A stretch of 64,000 nucleotides of DNA from Cycas panzhihuaensis. Lineage: Eukaryota > Cycadophyta. Location of the stretch: NCBI GenBank assembly GCA_023213395.1, contig CM041465.1:223021741-223085740 (forward strand), in the 5' to 3' direction. Below, piece after piece: positions 30,597 through 43,001 of this stretch. The position numbers were made by a program, and so were the translations under genes. The number at the start of each line of letters is the position of its first letter. The first letter of the stretch is position 1. The notes under the pieces are model-generated. The model saw only the letters and a program-made list of their open reading frames with translations. It had not been told where the DNA came from and did not search any database.

Positions 30597-30903
30597 TGAA
30601 AAGAGTGGATCTAGCATTTATCTCCATGCACTATACATAAAGGCAAACATGGGAGCAAGAGAGACTTGAGAGAAAAAGAGTAGCTCTCACAAAATGGGGA
30701 GGTAAGAATGAGCCTCCTCCATTGAGTTTTGCTTTATATAAATGAGAGAGTGAATTAGGGTTAGGGTTTTCCCTAATGAGATGAAATTACACATAATGCA
30801 CATGAAAGTACATTTTACTTAAGTGATCTAATTTAAAGTTCACTTAAGACCCTTTTAGAATAATAAACTAATGTAATGATCTTGTGGCATTAACCTGTTT
30901 CAA
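30597..30903 (-). repeat. LTR-like block at the 3' side of P
   Basis: About 307 bp, TGAAAAGAG...CCTGTTTCA, next to a C-rich tract that is a purine tract on the minus strand. TTTATATAAA at about 30733-30742 is a TATA candidate. It cuts the RT tail at 30596. Confidence 0.5.
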
Positions 30904-31377
30904 TCCCCCCCTTAATGGTGGAAGATCATTTCATTCTATTTTATTCTATCCTATGAGGTCTTCATTTGAGCCTCTTACAAAGCAAACTATTATAACACTT
31001 TTGTAGGAAACCCTCATGGAGAAGAAAACCCATGGACTTTCTAATCTACTAACCTGGCTCAGGTGGCTCATTGAATGGAGCTAGATAGCCAATTAGTACA
31101 ATGAGTTTTGCATCTGTAATCTACTGAGTCTCCATATACCATTTGGTCATCCCCCATGCCCTTTCAGGTTTTCACAGGTTCCGATTTTTCAAAATGGTAC
31201 AACTCTTATTCTTTTGTGCCTACAAGGGGTTTTTACGAATGGGATAGAGCAGAGACTTACTCTTGTTCTTCCGTGCCCATAAGGGGTTTTCACGAATGAG
31301 ACAGAGTATGATGGTCTTGCCGTCATCTCCTTTAATTAGTTGGAGATAGAGGCCCTAAGGTTGAGTTGCCTTTGGAA
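30904..31377 (-). other. P, region between RNase H and 3' LTR
   Basis: No gene. It contains an imperfect direct repeat of about 60 bp (about 31196-31255 and 31257-31315; shared aaggggtttt and acgaatg). Confidence 0.5.
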
Positions 31378-34300
31378 TTATTCAAACTTTATCCTTTGTA
31401 GTGGTTTGGTGAAGATATTGGCCACTTGATCTACTGTGGGGCAGTACTCCAGTTGAATTGTGCCGCCATGAACTGGTTCTCTAATCTTGTGGATTTTCGT
31501 ACTTATAAGTTTGGTATGATCGCGGAATACAGGATTTTTAACCATGTGGATTGCAAACTGATTATCCACACATAGGCTAGTAGAACCTATTTGGGTGACA
31601 TTCAATGTATTCAACAATTTTCTAAGCCATATCACCTCCTTGCTTGTCTTAGAAGTAGCAATATATTCAGCTTTGACAGCTGAGTCTGCAACTATCTTCT
31701 GCCGTCTGGATCTCCATGATATTGGTGCTGTTCCAAAAAATGTTACGTACCCGAAAGTGGATCTTTCTATGTCTTTATCTTTGGCAAAGCCTGAGTCTGT
31801 GTATGCATAAAGTTGAAATCTACATTGGGTTCATACAACAGATTATAGTTGCTAGTTGTCTTCAGGCACCTCAACACTCGTACTGTAGCCTAGTAGTGAT
31901 TTTGCTTAGGATTTGTCATGAATCATGCAAGAATGTTGACAGACTGTGTAATATCTGGCCTTTTGTTGGTAGTATAGATGAGACTACCTACAAGTTGCTT
32001 GTAGAGTGTTGCGTCTTCCTCCCTAGTGTCACCATCAACTGAGAGTTCAACATTAGGTTCCATAGGTGTAGCAACTGGTCGAGCATCTTCCAATTGAAGC
32101 TTTGTCAAAAGATCATTGATGTATTTTTCTTGGGAGAGAAAGATTTTCCCATTGTTTTGAGTTACTTCAATTCCCAAGTAATATTTCATCAACCTGAGGT
32201 CAGACAATTCAAAAGTTTTGACAAGGTCCTTCTTCAACTGGTTGATTGCCTGTTCACTATTCCCTGTTATTAGCATATCATCTACAAAGATTAAGAGGCA
32301 AGTGATTTTATCTTTTTGGTGTTTGATGAACAATGTTGCATCAATATCTTGATAGTTGCAAACCTCGTATCCAAGTTGCCTCATTCTTTCAGACAACTTA
32401 GTAAACCAAGCACAAGGGGCTTATTTCAGGTCATACAAGGACTTTCTGAGCCTGCAAACCTTATGCTCATGACCGATGATCTCGTATCCTTCTGGTTGAG
32501 CCATGTAAATTTTTTCTTCAAGGTCCCTGTTGAGAAATGCGGTTTTAACATCAAACTGGTGGATTTTCCAGCCCTGTTGAGCACCCAAGGCCATAAGAGT
32601 TTTGATTGTGGGCCACTTGGTTATAGGTGCAAAGATTTCAGTGTAGTCGATGTCTGCCCTTTGTGTGAATCCTTTTGCTACCAACCTTGCCTTGTGTTTT
32701 TCTAGGGTGCTGTCTGATTTGTACTTATTTTTGAACACCCATTTGTTTCAAACTACCTTTGTTCCAAGTGGGAGATCAACGAGCTCCCATGTGCCATTTT
32801 TGATAAGGGATTGGTACTCTTCGTTCATGGCATTTCTCCAAGCTGCATGCTTTACAACTTCTTGGTACGTTAGGGGCTCTTCATTGAGAGCAATGTGTAA
32901 TTCTGCTAGTTCAAACTCAATGGAAGGTGATTCGTGCATCCTTGCTCTATGGGCACTTCTAGTGTCAGTTTTGCCTACCTCATTTAGTCGTATGTCCTTC
33001 TATAGCTGGTAGGCTTCACAAAAACCTCGAGTTGGGAATGAGGTTTTCATTTCCGTAGCTTCTTAGTCTTCATTTTAATTTTGAAAAGGATCATGTGAAA
33101 TGTTTGGTATGGAGGAAGTTGACGATGTTGGAGAAGATGGGCCAGCTACTAATGTTAGAGAAGGTGGTCCTTCTGCTATGGCTTTGCCTTTGTCAACTTG
33201 GCTGTTCTCAAATGATGGTGCTGGATGTGCACACATCAGCTAGGAGTCACAGCTCGTATCCTTGGGGGCTCTATTGTTAGATTCTAGGATTTTGAGTAAT
33301 TGTTGAGCACCTCCCCCCTAAATTTTGGAATCTGGACATCAAATTCTGTAGCATCATTAAATCGACGTGAAGGCGTCTTAGAGGCAAGTTTGAGCAATTG
33401 ATCTTCAGTCTTCGCAAACACGTGTCTAGTGATGATGATTTTATGCTGTGAAGGTAGGAAAACCTTGTACCCCTTTTTGTCCATAGGGTATCCGACAAAG
33501 ATGCTTTTGAGGGCTCTATCTTAGAGCTTTTTTCTGTGTTCCTCCAAAATGTGTGGATAACAAGTAGAGCCAAAAATTTTGAAGTGGGAGATAGAGGGGG
33601 GCTGTCTGTACCACATTTCATGCGGAGAGGGGCTGAGCTTGGAGGGACTAACAGTGTTGATGCAATACACAGTAGTCCAGATAGCCTCGACCCAAAGATA
33701 GACAGGACATTCTTGTATACCAGCATAGCACAAGCCATGTTCATGATAGTCCTATTCATTGCGCTCGACAACTCTATTCTACTGGGGTGCACCTACAACA
33801 ATGGTCTGATGTTTGATCCCATGGTCGCGCAAGTATGATTCAAACTCATTGGAGGTGTACTTGCCACCGTTATCAGTCTCGAGTATTTTGATCTTGAATC
33901 TTGATTCATTTTCCACATGGGCCTTGAGAGCTTTAAACATGGAAAAAGCTTCATCTTTCTTTGCAAGAAAAACAACCCATACTTTCTTGGTAAAATCATC
34001 AATGAAAGTAATATAGTACCACTTTTATTTGAGAGAAGGGATGGACATAGGACCGCATATATTTGAGTGTACAAGTTGCAAAGGCTGGCTAGATTTCCAT
34101 TGACTATGGGGAAAGGGTTGTCTTTGGGATTTGGCAATGATACATGCTTCACATTTGAAGGGCTTAAAAGAGAAGCTAGGCATACTGGGAATGGTGGCAT
34201 GTAGTTCTCTTAAGCGATCAATTTTGATATGGTCCATACAAGCATGCCATAGGGCTTCTTGGAATAATTTTTGAGGAGTTAGGGTTGCGATAGAAGCAAA

Positions 34301-34740
34301 GTCGTCATTATCATAGTTGGCTTTAGAGGATGGTGAGCTAGTTAGGTGAAAAGTTTGCCATCAAGAATTCTGGTCATAACCACAACATTTGAAGGAGGGT
34401 GAATGACACAGAGAGCCTGATTATTTGCAGTTACACTCAGATCAAATCCACGAGAGACAAGGGTGGATAGGGAGAGTGGGTTTTGCTCTAGAGCGGGAAT
34501 ATACAAAACATCAACAAGGGTAAAATCTGGAAGGCCTGGGAGTTTTAGGCAAATGGTTCCAAGTCCTTTGACTGACTGAGATAATTTGTCAGCCATGTGT
34601 ACAACACCACGAACTTCATAGTTGAAATCCTGAAAGAACTGGCGATGGCAAGCAATATGTTGCATTGCTCTAGTATCCATGATCCAAGATGAAGTATTTG
34701 AGGTGGCATTATTGGCAACTCCAAGTGGTGGAGGCAACAA
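31378..34740 (-). pseudogene. pol: Pol of copia element P
   Basis: Read right to left. Protease at 34740-34342, with active site WIMDTRA (D-T-G changed to D-T-R). Pre-integrase domain at 34237-34100 (CEACIIAKSQRQPF). Integrase from 34100 to about 33700, with first Asp changed (VHSNICGP) and frameshifts. Tail at 33484-33284. RT at 32939-31923, with [27 protein letters not shown] and active site FVDDMLITG kept. RNase H end at 31635-31378 (VDNQFAIHMVKNPVF, VANIFTKPL). At least six breaks. A different copia family from A/B/D/M and from G. Confidence 0.85.
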
Positions 34741-35940
34741 TGAATAAGCATAACCACAATGAGCCTCAATATACTTAGTGGATCTGTCAATATCATTTGA
34801 TGAAGTGGCCCCAATTCTTTGAAGGAGTGCATGAGTAAATTGTGTTCCACCAAAAGCATCTTCGAAAGAAGTATCATCAACATTATATGCACCATGGTGC
34901 TATTGATAGTTTGGTAGCTTGTTGGTGGCAGTTCTGCAATTTTTGGCATAGTGTCCTTTTCTGGCATAGTGCCAGTTTTTCGCATCAACTCCAACAACAA
35001 CGGGGACAGATGTATTTCATCCAACTCATTCTCATCGACTCCAACAATAATGTTTTTGGGACGAGATCCGTAAAGAGTAGGTAGAAAGACTCCAACAATA
35101 ATGTTTTTGGGACAAGATCCGTAAAGAGTAGGTAGAAAGACGCAAACCCATGGAGGAAGAAACACTAAGAAGTCAGAGTATTGGTCTAGTTGACATGGCA
35201 ATTGTTGTGGCCAGCATGGAATGGCCTTATCCTATTCAGTACTGCACTCATAACCTCTGATATTCAATTGGCCTTCAACGAGTCATGCTCTACAAAACTA
35301 GGCCCTTTGTGAATGCAATCAATACCTTAACCATTAACAGAGAATTCGACAAATCAGAGTCCTCTAGTCAGAAGTTTTCTTAACGATCTACTAGTTAGCT
35401 CGAATAAGCCCTAGTTGATACAGATTTCAATATGTAGCCATGAATGTAGCCAACACACAACAACTGCTTCTTATATCAATATTTTGGAGGTTTGGCATTT
35501 CAATATGTACATGTTTTTTGAGAGTAAAAATAAGCTCAAAAATTATCTCGTAAGATTTCCAGTTCCTATCCTCTGTATGTCTATTTTGCTTTTGTTCAGT
35601 GGGACGACAGACACATAGTAGACGTAGGAGTACTAGGACTGAGGCGGGTATTATTTACAAACTTTGAGCATAAGGTGTACTAAGGACATCACTAGGGCTA
35701 TTTTCGAAGATTACGTCTCGTTCCATGCGAATGAAAGATTTTGATACATAAATCCTCCAAATGCATACATAGAGATCAACAATCTGACCACCCATCGAGG
35801 CAGTGGGGCTTTTAGAGAAACCTGGCTTTGACTATGGGATATGTAGATGTGTCCATCTTTGTTTCTCTAACTAGCATTTGGGGTTTCTTTGGAAGAATTG
35901 GAGGAAGATCCATCTCCGATCATTTTATCAAAAAAGTAGG
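34741..35940 (-). pseudogene. gag: Gag remains of copia element P
   Basis: A possible start at about 35934 reads M-I-G-D-G-S-S-S-N-S-S, then many stops. Around 34990-34910 a damaged zinc knuckle (H-Y-A-R-K-G-H-Y-A-K-N-C) is visible. Little else is alignable by eye. Confidence 0.4.
35038..35139 (-). repeat. 51 bp in-frame tandem duplication in P gag
   Basis: Two copies, 35038-35088 and 35089-35139, differing by one base (acgag/acaag). On the minus strand each codes VFLPTLYGS-x-PKNIIVG, 17 codons. Confidence 0.9.
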
Positions 35941-35990
35941 GGTTCCAAGACCAATATGGATGGCAGCTTCAAAGCTCTAATACCAAGTGA

Positions 35991-36482
35991 AGGAAGAGGC
36001 TTTGGAGCCACCTTCCACCCAGGATACGTAACACAAAGAGCACAAGTACACAAAGGAAATTGAGGAGGTGGAATTTGTATAGCCTCCAAAGATAATATCT
36101 GATTCTTATTCACTCACATTTCACATTACATTAGGTGTCTCATATATACAAAATATATGATTATAAAGAGGCAAGAATCTACGAGAGGGGTTGATCATGC
36201 AAGGTGACTAGTGACACCTTACATGAGCAACATTACATAGGTGTTACATTCTTACAATGTGGTGTAGGCATTTAGAACATCACGAGCATTAGGCTTACAA
36301 CTTTAAGTCATGACTAATCACTAACAGTAACATGATTAAATACATTTACATTTCACTTTATTACATTGAATTAATAAAGTGGCTAACATGACTTGCTAAC
36401 ATAACATTACATTTATAAATGTACAATACAATTACAAAGGTCAAATGTTGAATTAATGAATACATCATTAATTCTTCTATCA
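35991..36482 (-). repeat. Candidate 5' LTR of P
   Basis: Starts TGAAGGAAGAGG three bases beyond a primer site. AT-rich, no gene. The right edge near 36482 (...TTCTATCA) is a guess from the TG..CA rule and from the start of fragment L. Confidence 0.35.
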
Positions 36483-37694
36483 ATAATTTGGCAAGATATG
36501 TTTGCAATCAAAATTGAGGGCCAGAGGAGGAAGTCGCCAATGGCATCCTATTTGATTGCTACCAACGGTCAAGAACAAAGTAGTAAGTAGAAGGACTGTT
36601 GAGATCCCATAACAAGATACCAATAAAAGTGTATAATTAATATTGGCACGATGACGACATGATATTAAGAAGTGCGACATACAAAAATTATATCATAATC
36701 ATGATTTAGTGATCACGACTAACGATGTGACAAGATTATGGAAGTTGTTAATCATAATGATGAGTGTTGAGTCACATCATTGTTGGCATGAAGGATTATA
36801 ACTCCTCGATTCAAATCCAATAAATTCATCTCCCTTTCCTTAGAAGGTAAGGACGACTCCAACGTATGACGACTTGCTAAGAAAGTTGCCTTTGTGAATC
36901 GTAAGGAAAAGTGAGTAATCCAGTAATCAGGATGGTTGATGGAGAAGATATCTCACAGATTAACATCAACTTCCACAAAACTTATGATGCTAGAATCCAT
37001 GTAGAATGGATGGTTATGCACTCAAATGATCCTTGTAAGAGAGCATTAATAAATGTTGGGTTTTTTAAGTACATTATTGTAGGCGTATTTCTAGTTGCAT
37101 TCAAGTTTTTATCCATGGTAACGATGATGGTAGCTACGCGCCCTTCCATTTTGGACTGTTCTACAAGAGTAGTTGTATAGTTAATAGGTTTGCCAGATGG
37201 ACATGACATTCCATGTGACAAACAGATTCAAAGAAAGCAAGCAACAAAGGAAATTGGAGCAAGTGTAGCAAATGTTTCTAGCTCTAGTATCAGTATTTCA
37301 AGAATCTGTTTTGAGGAGCGTAAGTGGATTGCCCATTTTCCCTTCACAAGAGTCATTTTGAGTCAAAACAATTAATTTATCCCAACTAATCTCCACTTGA
37401 CATTATTGTGTATGGGAGAAGGAGTACAGTTTAATTGGGCTTATTTTGTTTCTCAAAGACTTTAGAAAAATTTGGAGAGTAAAAAATTTGGGACAATCAA
37501 TGATGTTCTTCCATTCAACGTTATTGCAAGGTCTCTTATTCTTACAATGTCTAGATGTTCACCTACCAGCCCCGATGGCCAAACTCCACTGGCAAAATGG
37601 ACTGAGATTTTTGGTAAAGATAATTCTCGGTGCCTTATATTAATTCAGGCGAATGAGCAAGTGTAGAATTGGCTGCTTGTGCAATGGCAGAAGG
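36483..37694 (+). mobile_element. Fragment L: 3' part of a Ty3 element, with extra ORF
   Basis: Plus strand. The first 400 bp are spacer-like, with no domain. The extra ORF of the K type follows at 36911-37670. No pol is seen, so only the part downstream of integrase is kept. Cut on the right by copia LTR N at 37695. Confidence 0.55.
36911..37670 (+). pseudogene. Extra ORF of Ty3 fragment L
   Basis: Two or three open pieces with one stop at about 37180 and others near 37375 and 37460. VFLVAFKFLSMVTMMVA, SILDCSTRVVV, LIGLPDGHDIP, WIAHFPFTRVILSQN, later INDVLPFNVIARSLI and KWTEIFGKDN. The order and several identities match K (21246-20640, minus). The part near LPF-N-V-I-A suggests a globular domain. 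Family not recognised. This is the better preserved copy of the first half. Confidence 0.6.
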
Positions 37695-37776
37695 TGTTGG
37701 AATATAATGCTTAATTTATGGGTTATATGTTTAATGTTTAAAGTGATGGCATTATGTTAGTGCATTATAAGGGTAT

Positions 37777-37974
37777 TGTTAAGATATAATGTTTCATCCT
37801 AGACATTTTAAAGAAGAGGGGCAATGTAATTAAATCCTCACTATTCTTGATCTAGACATTTAATGTATTAACCATGTAACAGTTACAAAGTTTGATGTAT
37901 AAAAAGGAGGACTTCCTCCCTCAATAATGAAGAGAATTGTTTCCTCATCTATCTGAGAAGTCTTATATTTAACA
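37777..37974 (+). repeat. 5' LTR of element M
   Basis: 198 bp, TGTTAAG...TTTAACA. TATAAAAA at 37898-37905 is the promoter candidate. Confidence 0.94.
37898..37905 (+). promoter_or_regulatory. TATA box in the M 5' LTR
   Basis: TATAAAAA in the LTR; the 3' LTR keeps it at 42925-42932. Confidence 0.55.
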
Positions 37975-37988
37975 TGGTATCAAAGCAG

Positions 37989-38711
37989 GGAACTCTGACC
38001 ATCTGAAGCAAATTTATCTGAGGCCTTCTGTGCTGTCTGAAATTATTGGAGATCAATTGTTTTTTGAAAGAGGAGAATTGATTTAATCATCAAACGAAAG
38101 ATTTAAAAGACCAGGAAAGCAAGAGACTGTAGAATTTCTCTTGTACGGACATGTATGGATAATTTTTTTTCAAAGTTGTCAGAATTGAACGAGAATTGGT
38201 CAGTAGATAGATCTCGTCGAGGGCGTCAATTTTCCTAACTTGGTCGAAGCCATTTGAAGTTGTTCTGAGGCAGTTTTGCCCCCTTTACCAGTCTACGCAG
38301 GTTTGATCACCTATCGGTAGATTTCTCTCATAATCTTTCAGACTGTTAGGTAAAATCACTCCAAACATCTGTAATATTGTATTACGAAAGCATCAAGACC
38401 AATTTCATGAATTACTATTGTAGACCTAAGATTTTTCAAGTCTTTTTCTTCAAAACCCTAGCTGCAAATTTGTTTTTTGGGCCTTTTTTCTCTCAGAAGA
38501 AGTGTGATTTCTAGAAAATATTTACAGATTTGGACTCCTCTTAAAAAGCCCTTCAATCAGGGGTGTTCATTTTTTCGATCTGTACACCTTCATTTTTGTA
38601 CGGAAATCCGTATAGCCGATGAACAGACCCTGTTCTCAGACATCGGTCCTTCTGATATTCTTATTTTAATACTTCCTGACTTCTTAGATTTGTTCTTAAC
38701 CTAATTTAATC
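37989..38711 (+). other. Leader of element M
   Basis: About 720 bases without a gene. TGTACGG at 38142-38148, and a second cluster at 38581-38612 (TGTAC, TGTACGG, ATCCGTAT), as in A, B and D. Confidence 0.65.
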
Positions 38712-39650
38712 ATGGCATCTTCAATTCTGGGCCTCAATGACACTGATAAACTGACCGGGAATAATTACCATATGTGGAGAATTAAAATGGAAGCTTTGCT
38801 GCATGCAAAAAATGCTTGGGAATTGACCATAGTGGAAGAAAAAAATCTCTGAGATTGAAGGAGACACTCAGAAAAATTGGAAAGAAAGGAATAATGTAGG
38901 AGCAACAACCTTAAAATTGTTAGTCTTTGATCATTTATTAATACATTGACAAAATAAACTCTTGCTCCCAAAATTGGAAGGCCCTAGAAAATCTTTATGC
39001 TCAAAAGGACAGAGCAAGGGTTATAACTCTGAAAGAAGAGTTATTTAAATTGTTTATGAAAGAAACATAAACAATAGCAGACTTTATTCACAAGGTCACT
39101 ACTATCTGGAATGAACTTCTTAGTACTGGGGCAATCATCTCAGAAAATGAAATAGTTGAAATGGTAGTAGGAAAACTTCTAAAGGCTTTCGATGTAACCA
39201 TTAATACAATAACAAATACAGGTATAATTGAAGAAATGTCTCTTGATGAATTGACAAGTATGGTGTTGAAACAGGAATAAAGGAAATAAAAGGTACGAAG
39301 ATGAAATTGAAGATGCCTTTGTGACAAAATTGAACATAGAAGCCTCAAGAGGAAGAGGACGGTTTAGCGGCAAAGAACGTGCACCTGAATCCAGGACTCC
39401 TTCAAGAGGAAGATGGTCAGAAAATAGAGGACGTGGTCGCATGTATCTTCCGAGAGATGTACACGTTTGCTTCAACTGTGGTAAGCCCAGACACTTTTCA
39501 AGCCAATGCTGCATGTTTGATGTCTGTTATCACTATGGATAGTCGGGACATTACCCATATCAATGTCATCAAAGAAGAGAAGAGATTCAAAGAGGGAAGA
39601 GACTTGCCGGAAATTATAGGTAAGAACAATTAGAGGAAGAGGAAGAAGAA
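38712..39650 (+). pseudogene. gag: Gag of copia element M
   Basis: The ATG at 38712 gives M-A-S-S-I-L-G-L and DKLTGNNYHMWRIKMEALL, as in D, A and B. Broken by frameshifts and stops near 38850, 38945 and 39070. Zinc knuckles at 39470-39560: CFNCGKPRHFSSQC intact, the second one interrupted by a stop (C-Y-H-Y-G-stop-S-G-H-Y). Confidence 0.85.
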
Positions 39651-42600
39651 ACTACCTTCATTGCCGCTCTATCAACCAGCCTTCAAGAAGCAGACGTATG
39701 GTACATTGACTCTAGAGCTTCATGACACATGACAAGCAGAAAGGATTGGTTCGAGTCCATCAAAACCTATTCGTCAAAATCAGTCAAGTTAGGAGATAAG
39801 TACCCCTTAGGCATTAAAGGAATAGGAACCATTGTTGTAAACCTGCAGGGCTGTGTAAAGAAAATCGGTAATGTACTCTTTGTACTTGGGCTCAAGATAA
39901 ATCTCTTGTGAGTATCTCAGCTAAGCAATAACGGCATGAGAATCATTTTTGATGAAAAGGGCATGTGTCATGCGTTGGATAAGAAAAATGGGGGTACAAT
40001 CATTACTAAGGGGGTGAAGTGCAATGATCTGCATAAACTGTTGTCTATGCTTGTTGATCCAAATATGGATGTAAGAGCATTCTCTACTGTAAACCTCAAT
40101 ACTAATAATAAAGTGTGGCATTTGAAATATGGACATCTTCCCATAGATAAATTAGAAATGATAAAAAAGAACAATATAGTAAATGGACTTCCCTCTATTT
40201 CATTAGAGCATTTTGTTTGCAAAGGCTGTCAATGTGGAAAACAACATCGTTTTCCTTTCAGAACTAATGAATGACGTGCCCAAGAAAAATTAGAGCTAAT
40301 ACACATAGATTTATGTGGTCCTCTGACACCCCTTTCCATAAATGGTTCTAGATACTTTTTACCCTTTATTGATGATCTCGCTAGGAAGGTGTGGGTGTAC
40401 TTCATTCATAATAAGTCAGATGTATTTGGCACATTTAAGGAATTCAAAGCTGAGGTAGAATTAGAGTTAGGATGTAAAATTAATTGTGTCAGGTTTGACA
40501 ATGGAGGGGAATATATTTCAAAAGAATTTTAGGACTTCTGCAAAGTCAAAGGCATACGAAGACAGTTCATAACTCCATATACCCCTCAGTCCAATGGCAT
40601 TGTTGAACGAAAGAATAGAACCATAATGGAAATGGCACGTACCGTGATCCATGGAAAACAAATTTCAAAAACTTACTGGGCGGAAGCAATAAGCATAGCT
40701 TGTTATTTAGTCAATTGAAGCCCAACCACAGCATTGCAGCAAATAACACCTGAAGAAGCTTGGATAGGAAGAAAGTCTGATGTAAGTAACTTAAAAATTT
40801 TTGGTCGCTAGGCCTTTGTCCATATTCCAGATAAAAATAGGACAAAACTTGATTCAAAATGCATATAATGCATTATGATTGGTTACAGTAAAAATTCAAA
40901 GGCATATAGATGCATAGATCCCGAGACTAATAAAATTTATGTAAGTAGGGATGTAGTCTTCAATGAAGAAATCCCTTCAAAAGTCAAATCTCCAGTACAA
41001 ATAATTGAAGAAGTACCGAGAATTGAACCTTAAGAAAGAATTTCCTGTTGAAGAATCAAGAGTAACTACTGAAAATGAGTTGGATGAGCCTAAACCTACT
41101 CCTCATGCTGAAGAAGAACTCTCATTAGAAGAATCAACTACAACGGCACCAAAGAAACAAAAAAAGATAGCTAAATGGTACATTAAAACCATAGAAGAAG
41201 GAAAAGGAAAAGTGCTTACACACTGAACCGAGAGTTAGCAACATCAAGCACTCTTCACCACACTACAACCACAATCATTTGAAGAAGCAAAGGAGCATGC
41301 AAAATCGAGAACAGCCATGGATGTAGAAATGGATGCAATTGCAAGAAAATAAAACTTGGGATCTGGTAGAGCTACCTCCAAATAAACCAATAGTCAATTG
41401 CAAGTGGGTATACAAGGTAAAAGAAGGTGCAGATGGGAAAATAGGAAAATTCAAAGCAAGACTTGTGGCAAAAGGATTCACTTAGACTACTGGAATAGAC
41501 TTCGATGAGACATTCTCATTGGTGGCTAAAATGAATACAGTCTGAACAATGATAGCATTCGTAGACCCAAACAATTGGAAAATTTATCAGTTGGACGTCA
41601 AAAGTGCCTTTTTAAATGGAGATCTGGAGGAAGAAGTTTATATGTGACAACCAGAAGGCTATATCCAAATAGGGCAAGAACATCTGGTATGTAAACTCAA
41701 AAAGACTCTATATGGATTGAAACAAGCTCCTAGAGCCTGGTATGCTAAGCTGGACAAACATCTGTCCTAGAACGACTTCCAAAAATGTAGTTATGATTCT
41801 AGCCTTTATGTAAAGAAAAATGATGGAAAAATCTCAATCATTGTCGTCTATGTTGATTATATGATTCTTACAGGAGATGACACCAAGTCCATCTCAAATA
41901 TAAAGTCAACTGGAAAAGGACTTTGAAATGACAGTTCTAGGTGCTTTAAACTACTATCTGAGAATAGAGATTGATCAAAATGAAGAGTCCATTGCTCTCT
42001 CACAAGACAAGTACATCAGAGATTTGCTAGTTAAATTCTAGATGGAGGATTGCAATGAATGTGCAACTCCTATGGAAGTAAACTGTAGTCTAGTTCCAGA
42101 TGAAAGAGAGCCTTTAGTTGATTGCACTCTTTACGAACAGTTAATTGGGAGTCTTATTTATCTCACTGCCACAAGACCTGACAGTTCACATTCAGTAGGA
42201 TTGGTTTCTAGATACATGCAAGAGCCAAAAATGAAGCATTGGAAGGCAACAAAAAGGATACTCAGGTATCTAAAAGACATTGAAGAGCTAAAGTTGGTTT
42301 ATAGCAAGGAGAAGTCAATTGAATTGATTGATTATTGCGATTCTGACTGGGCAGGAGACAAAGAAACCGAAAAATCCGCCAGTGGATGTTGTTTCTTCTT
42401 AGGCTCAGCTACCATCTCATGGTGTACAAAAAGCAACCAATAGTTGCTATTTTATCGACTGAAGCAGAATACAAGTCGGCACCCAATGCAACCTATGAAG
42501 CTCTATGGCTCAGGCAACTGTTAATGGACATGAATCAACTGCAACAAGAACCAACAACACTGTCCTGTGATAATCAAAGTGTAATAAAGTTGACAAAAAA

Positions 42601-42795
42601 TTCTATTTTGCATGCACGAACAAAGCACATAGAAGTAGATCATCATTTTATCTGGGAAAAAGTGCAAAGTAAAGAAATTGATCTAACATATTGTCCCACA
42701 ACAAGTTAGGTTGCAGATATTCTAACAAAATCTCTTGGCAGAGAGAAGTTTCGAGATCTCAGAGAAAGAATAGGACTAAAAAGGATAAAACATTA
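39651..42795 (+). pseudogene. pol: Pol of copia element M
   Basis: Protease at about 39695, active site WYIDSRAS (G changed to R) followed by a stop. Pre-integrase WHLKYGHLPIDKLE and CKGCQCGKQH. Integrase 40290-40700 with IHIDLCGP, VRFDNGGEYIS and N-G-I-V-E-R-K-N-R-T, so the triad is kept but stops follow. RT 41330-42200 with active site YVDYMILTG (second Asp lost). RNase H 42340-42790 (CDSDWAGDKE, STEAEYKSA, CDNQSVIKL). More than ten stops; many look like C-to-T changes of Gln, Arg or Trp codons. Confidence 0.88.
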
Positions 42796-42803
42796 AGAGA
42801 GGG

Positions 42804-43001
42804 TGTTAGGATATAATGTTTCATCCTAGACATATTAAAGAAGAGGGGCAATGTAATTAAACCCTCACTATTCTTAATCTACACATTTAATATATTAACC
42901 ATGTAATGGTTACAAAATTTGATGTATAAAAAGGAGGACTTCTTCCCTCAATAATGAAGAGAATTCTTTCCTCGTCTATCTGAGAAGTCTTATATTTAAT
43001 A
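42804..43001 (+). repeat. 3' LTR of element M
   Basis: 198 bp. The last bases read TTTAATA instead of TTTAACA. Perfect target copy GGTAT follows. Confidence 0.94.

Larger units (their letters stand above)
30597..36482 (-). mobile_element. Copia element P, degraded
   Basis: Minus strand. Purine tract complement (cccccccctta, about 30906) beside an LTR-like block at 30597-30903, then RNase H, RT, integrase, protease and gag in reverse order. A primer site (TGGTATTAGAGC on the minus strand, 35976-35987) lies beside a second LTR-like block starting at 35991. The two LTR-like blocks do not align well, so P may be a chimera or very old. Confidence 0.65.
37777..43001 (+). mobile_element. Copia element M, full length, degraded
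   Basis: 5225 bp with two 198 bp LTRs (13 differences, 6.6 percent) and a perfect target duplication GGTAT (37772-37776, 43002-43006). Primer site TGGTATCAAAGCAGG at 37975, purine tract taagagaggg before 42804. Relative of A, B and D. The oldest of that group by LTR divergence, and full of stops. Confidence 0.95.

Noticed and set aside
32316-33012. Long plus-strand frames at 32316-32705 and 32650-33012
   Set aside because: They overlap clear copia RT motifs of element P on the minus strand and show no domain of their own.
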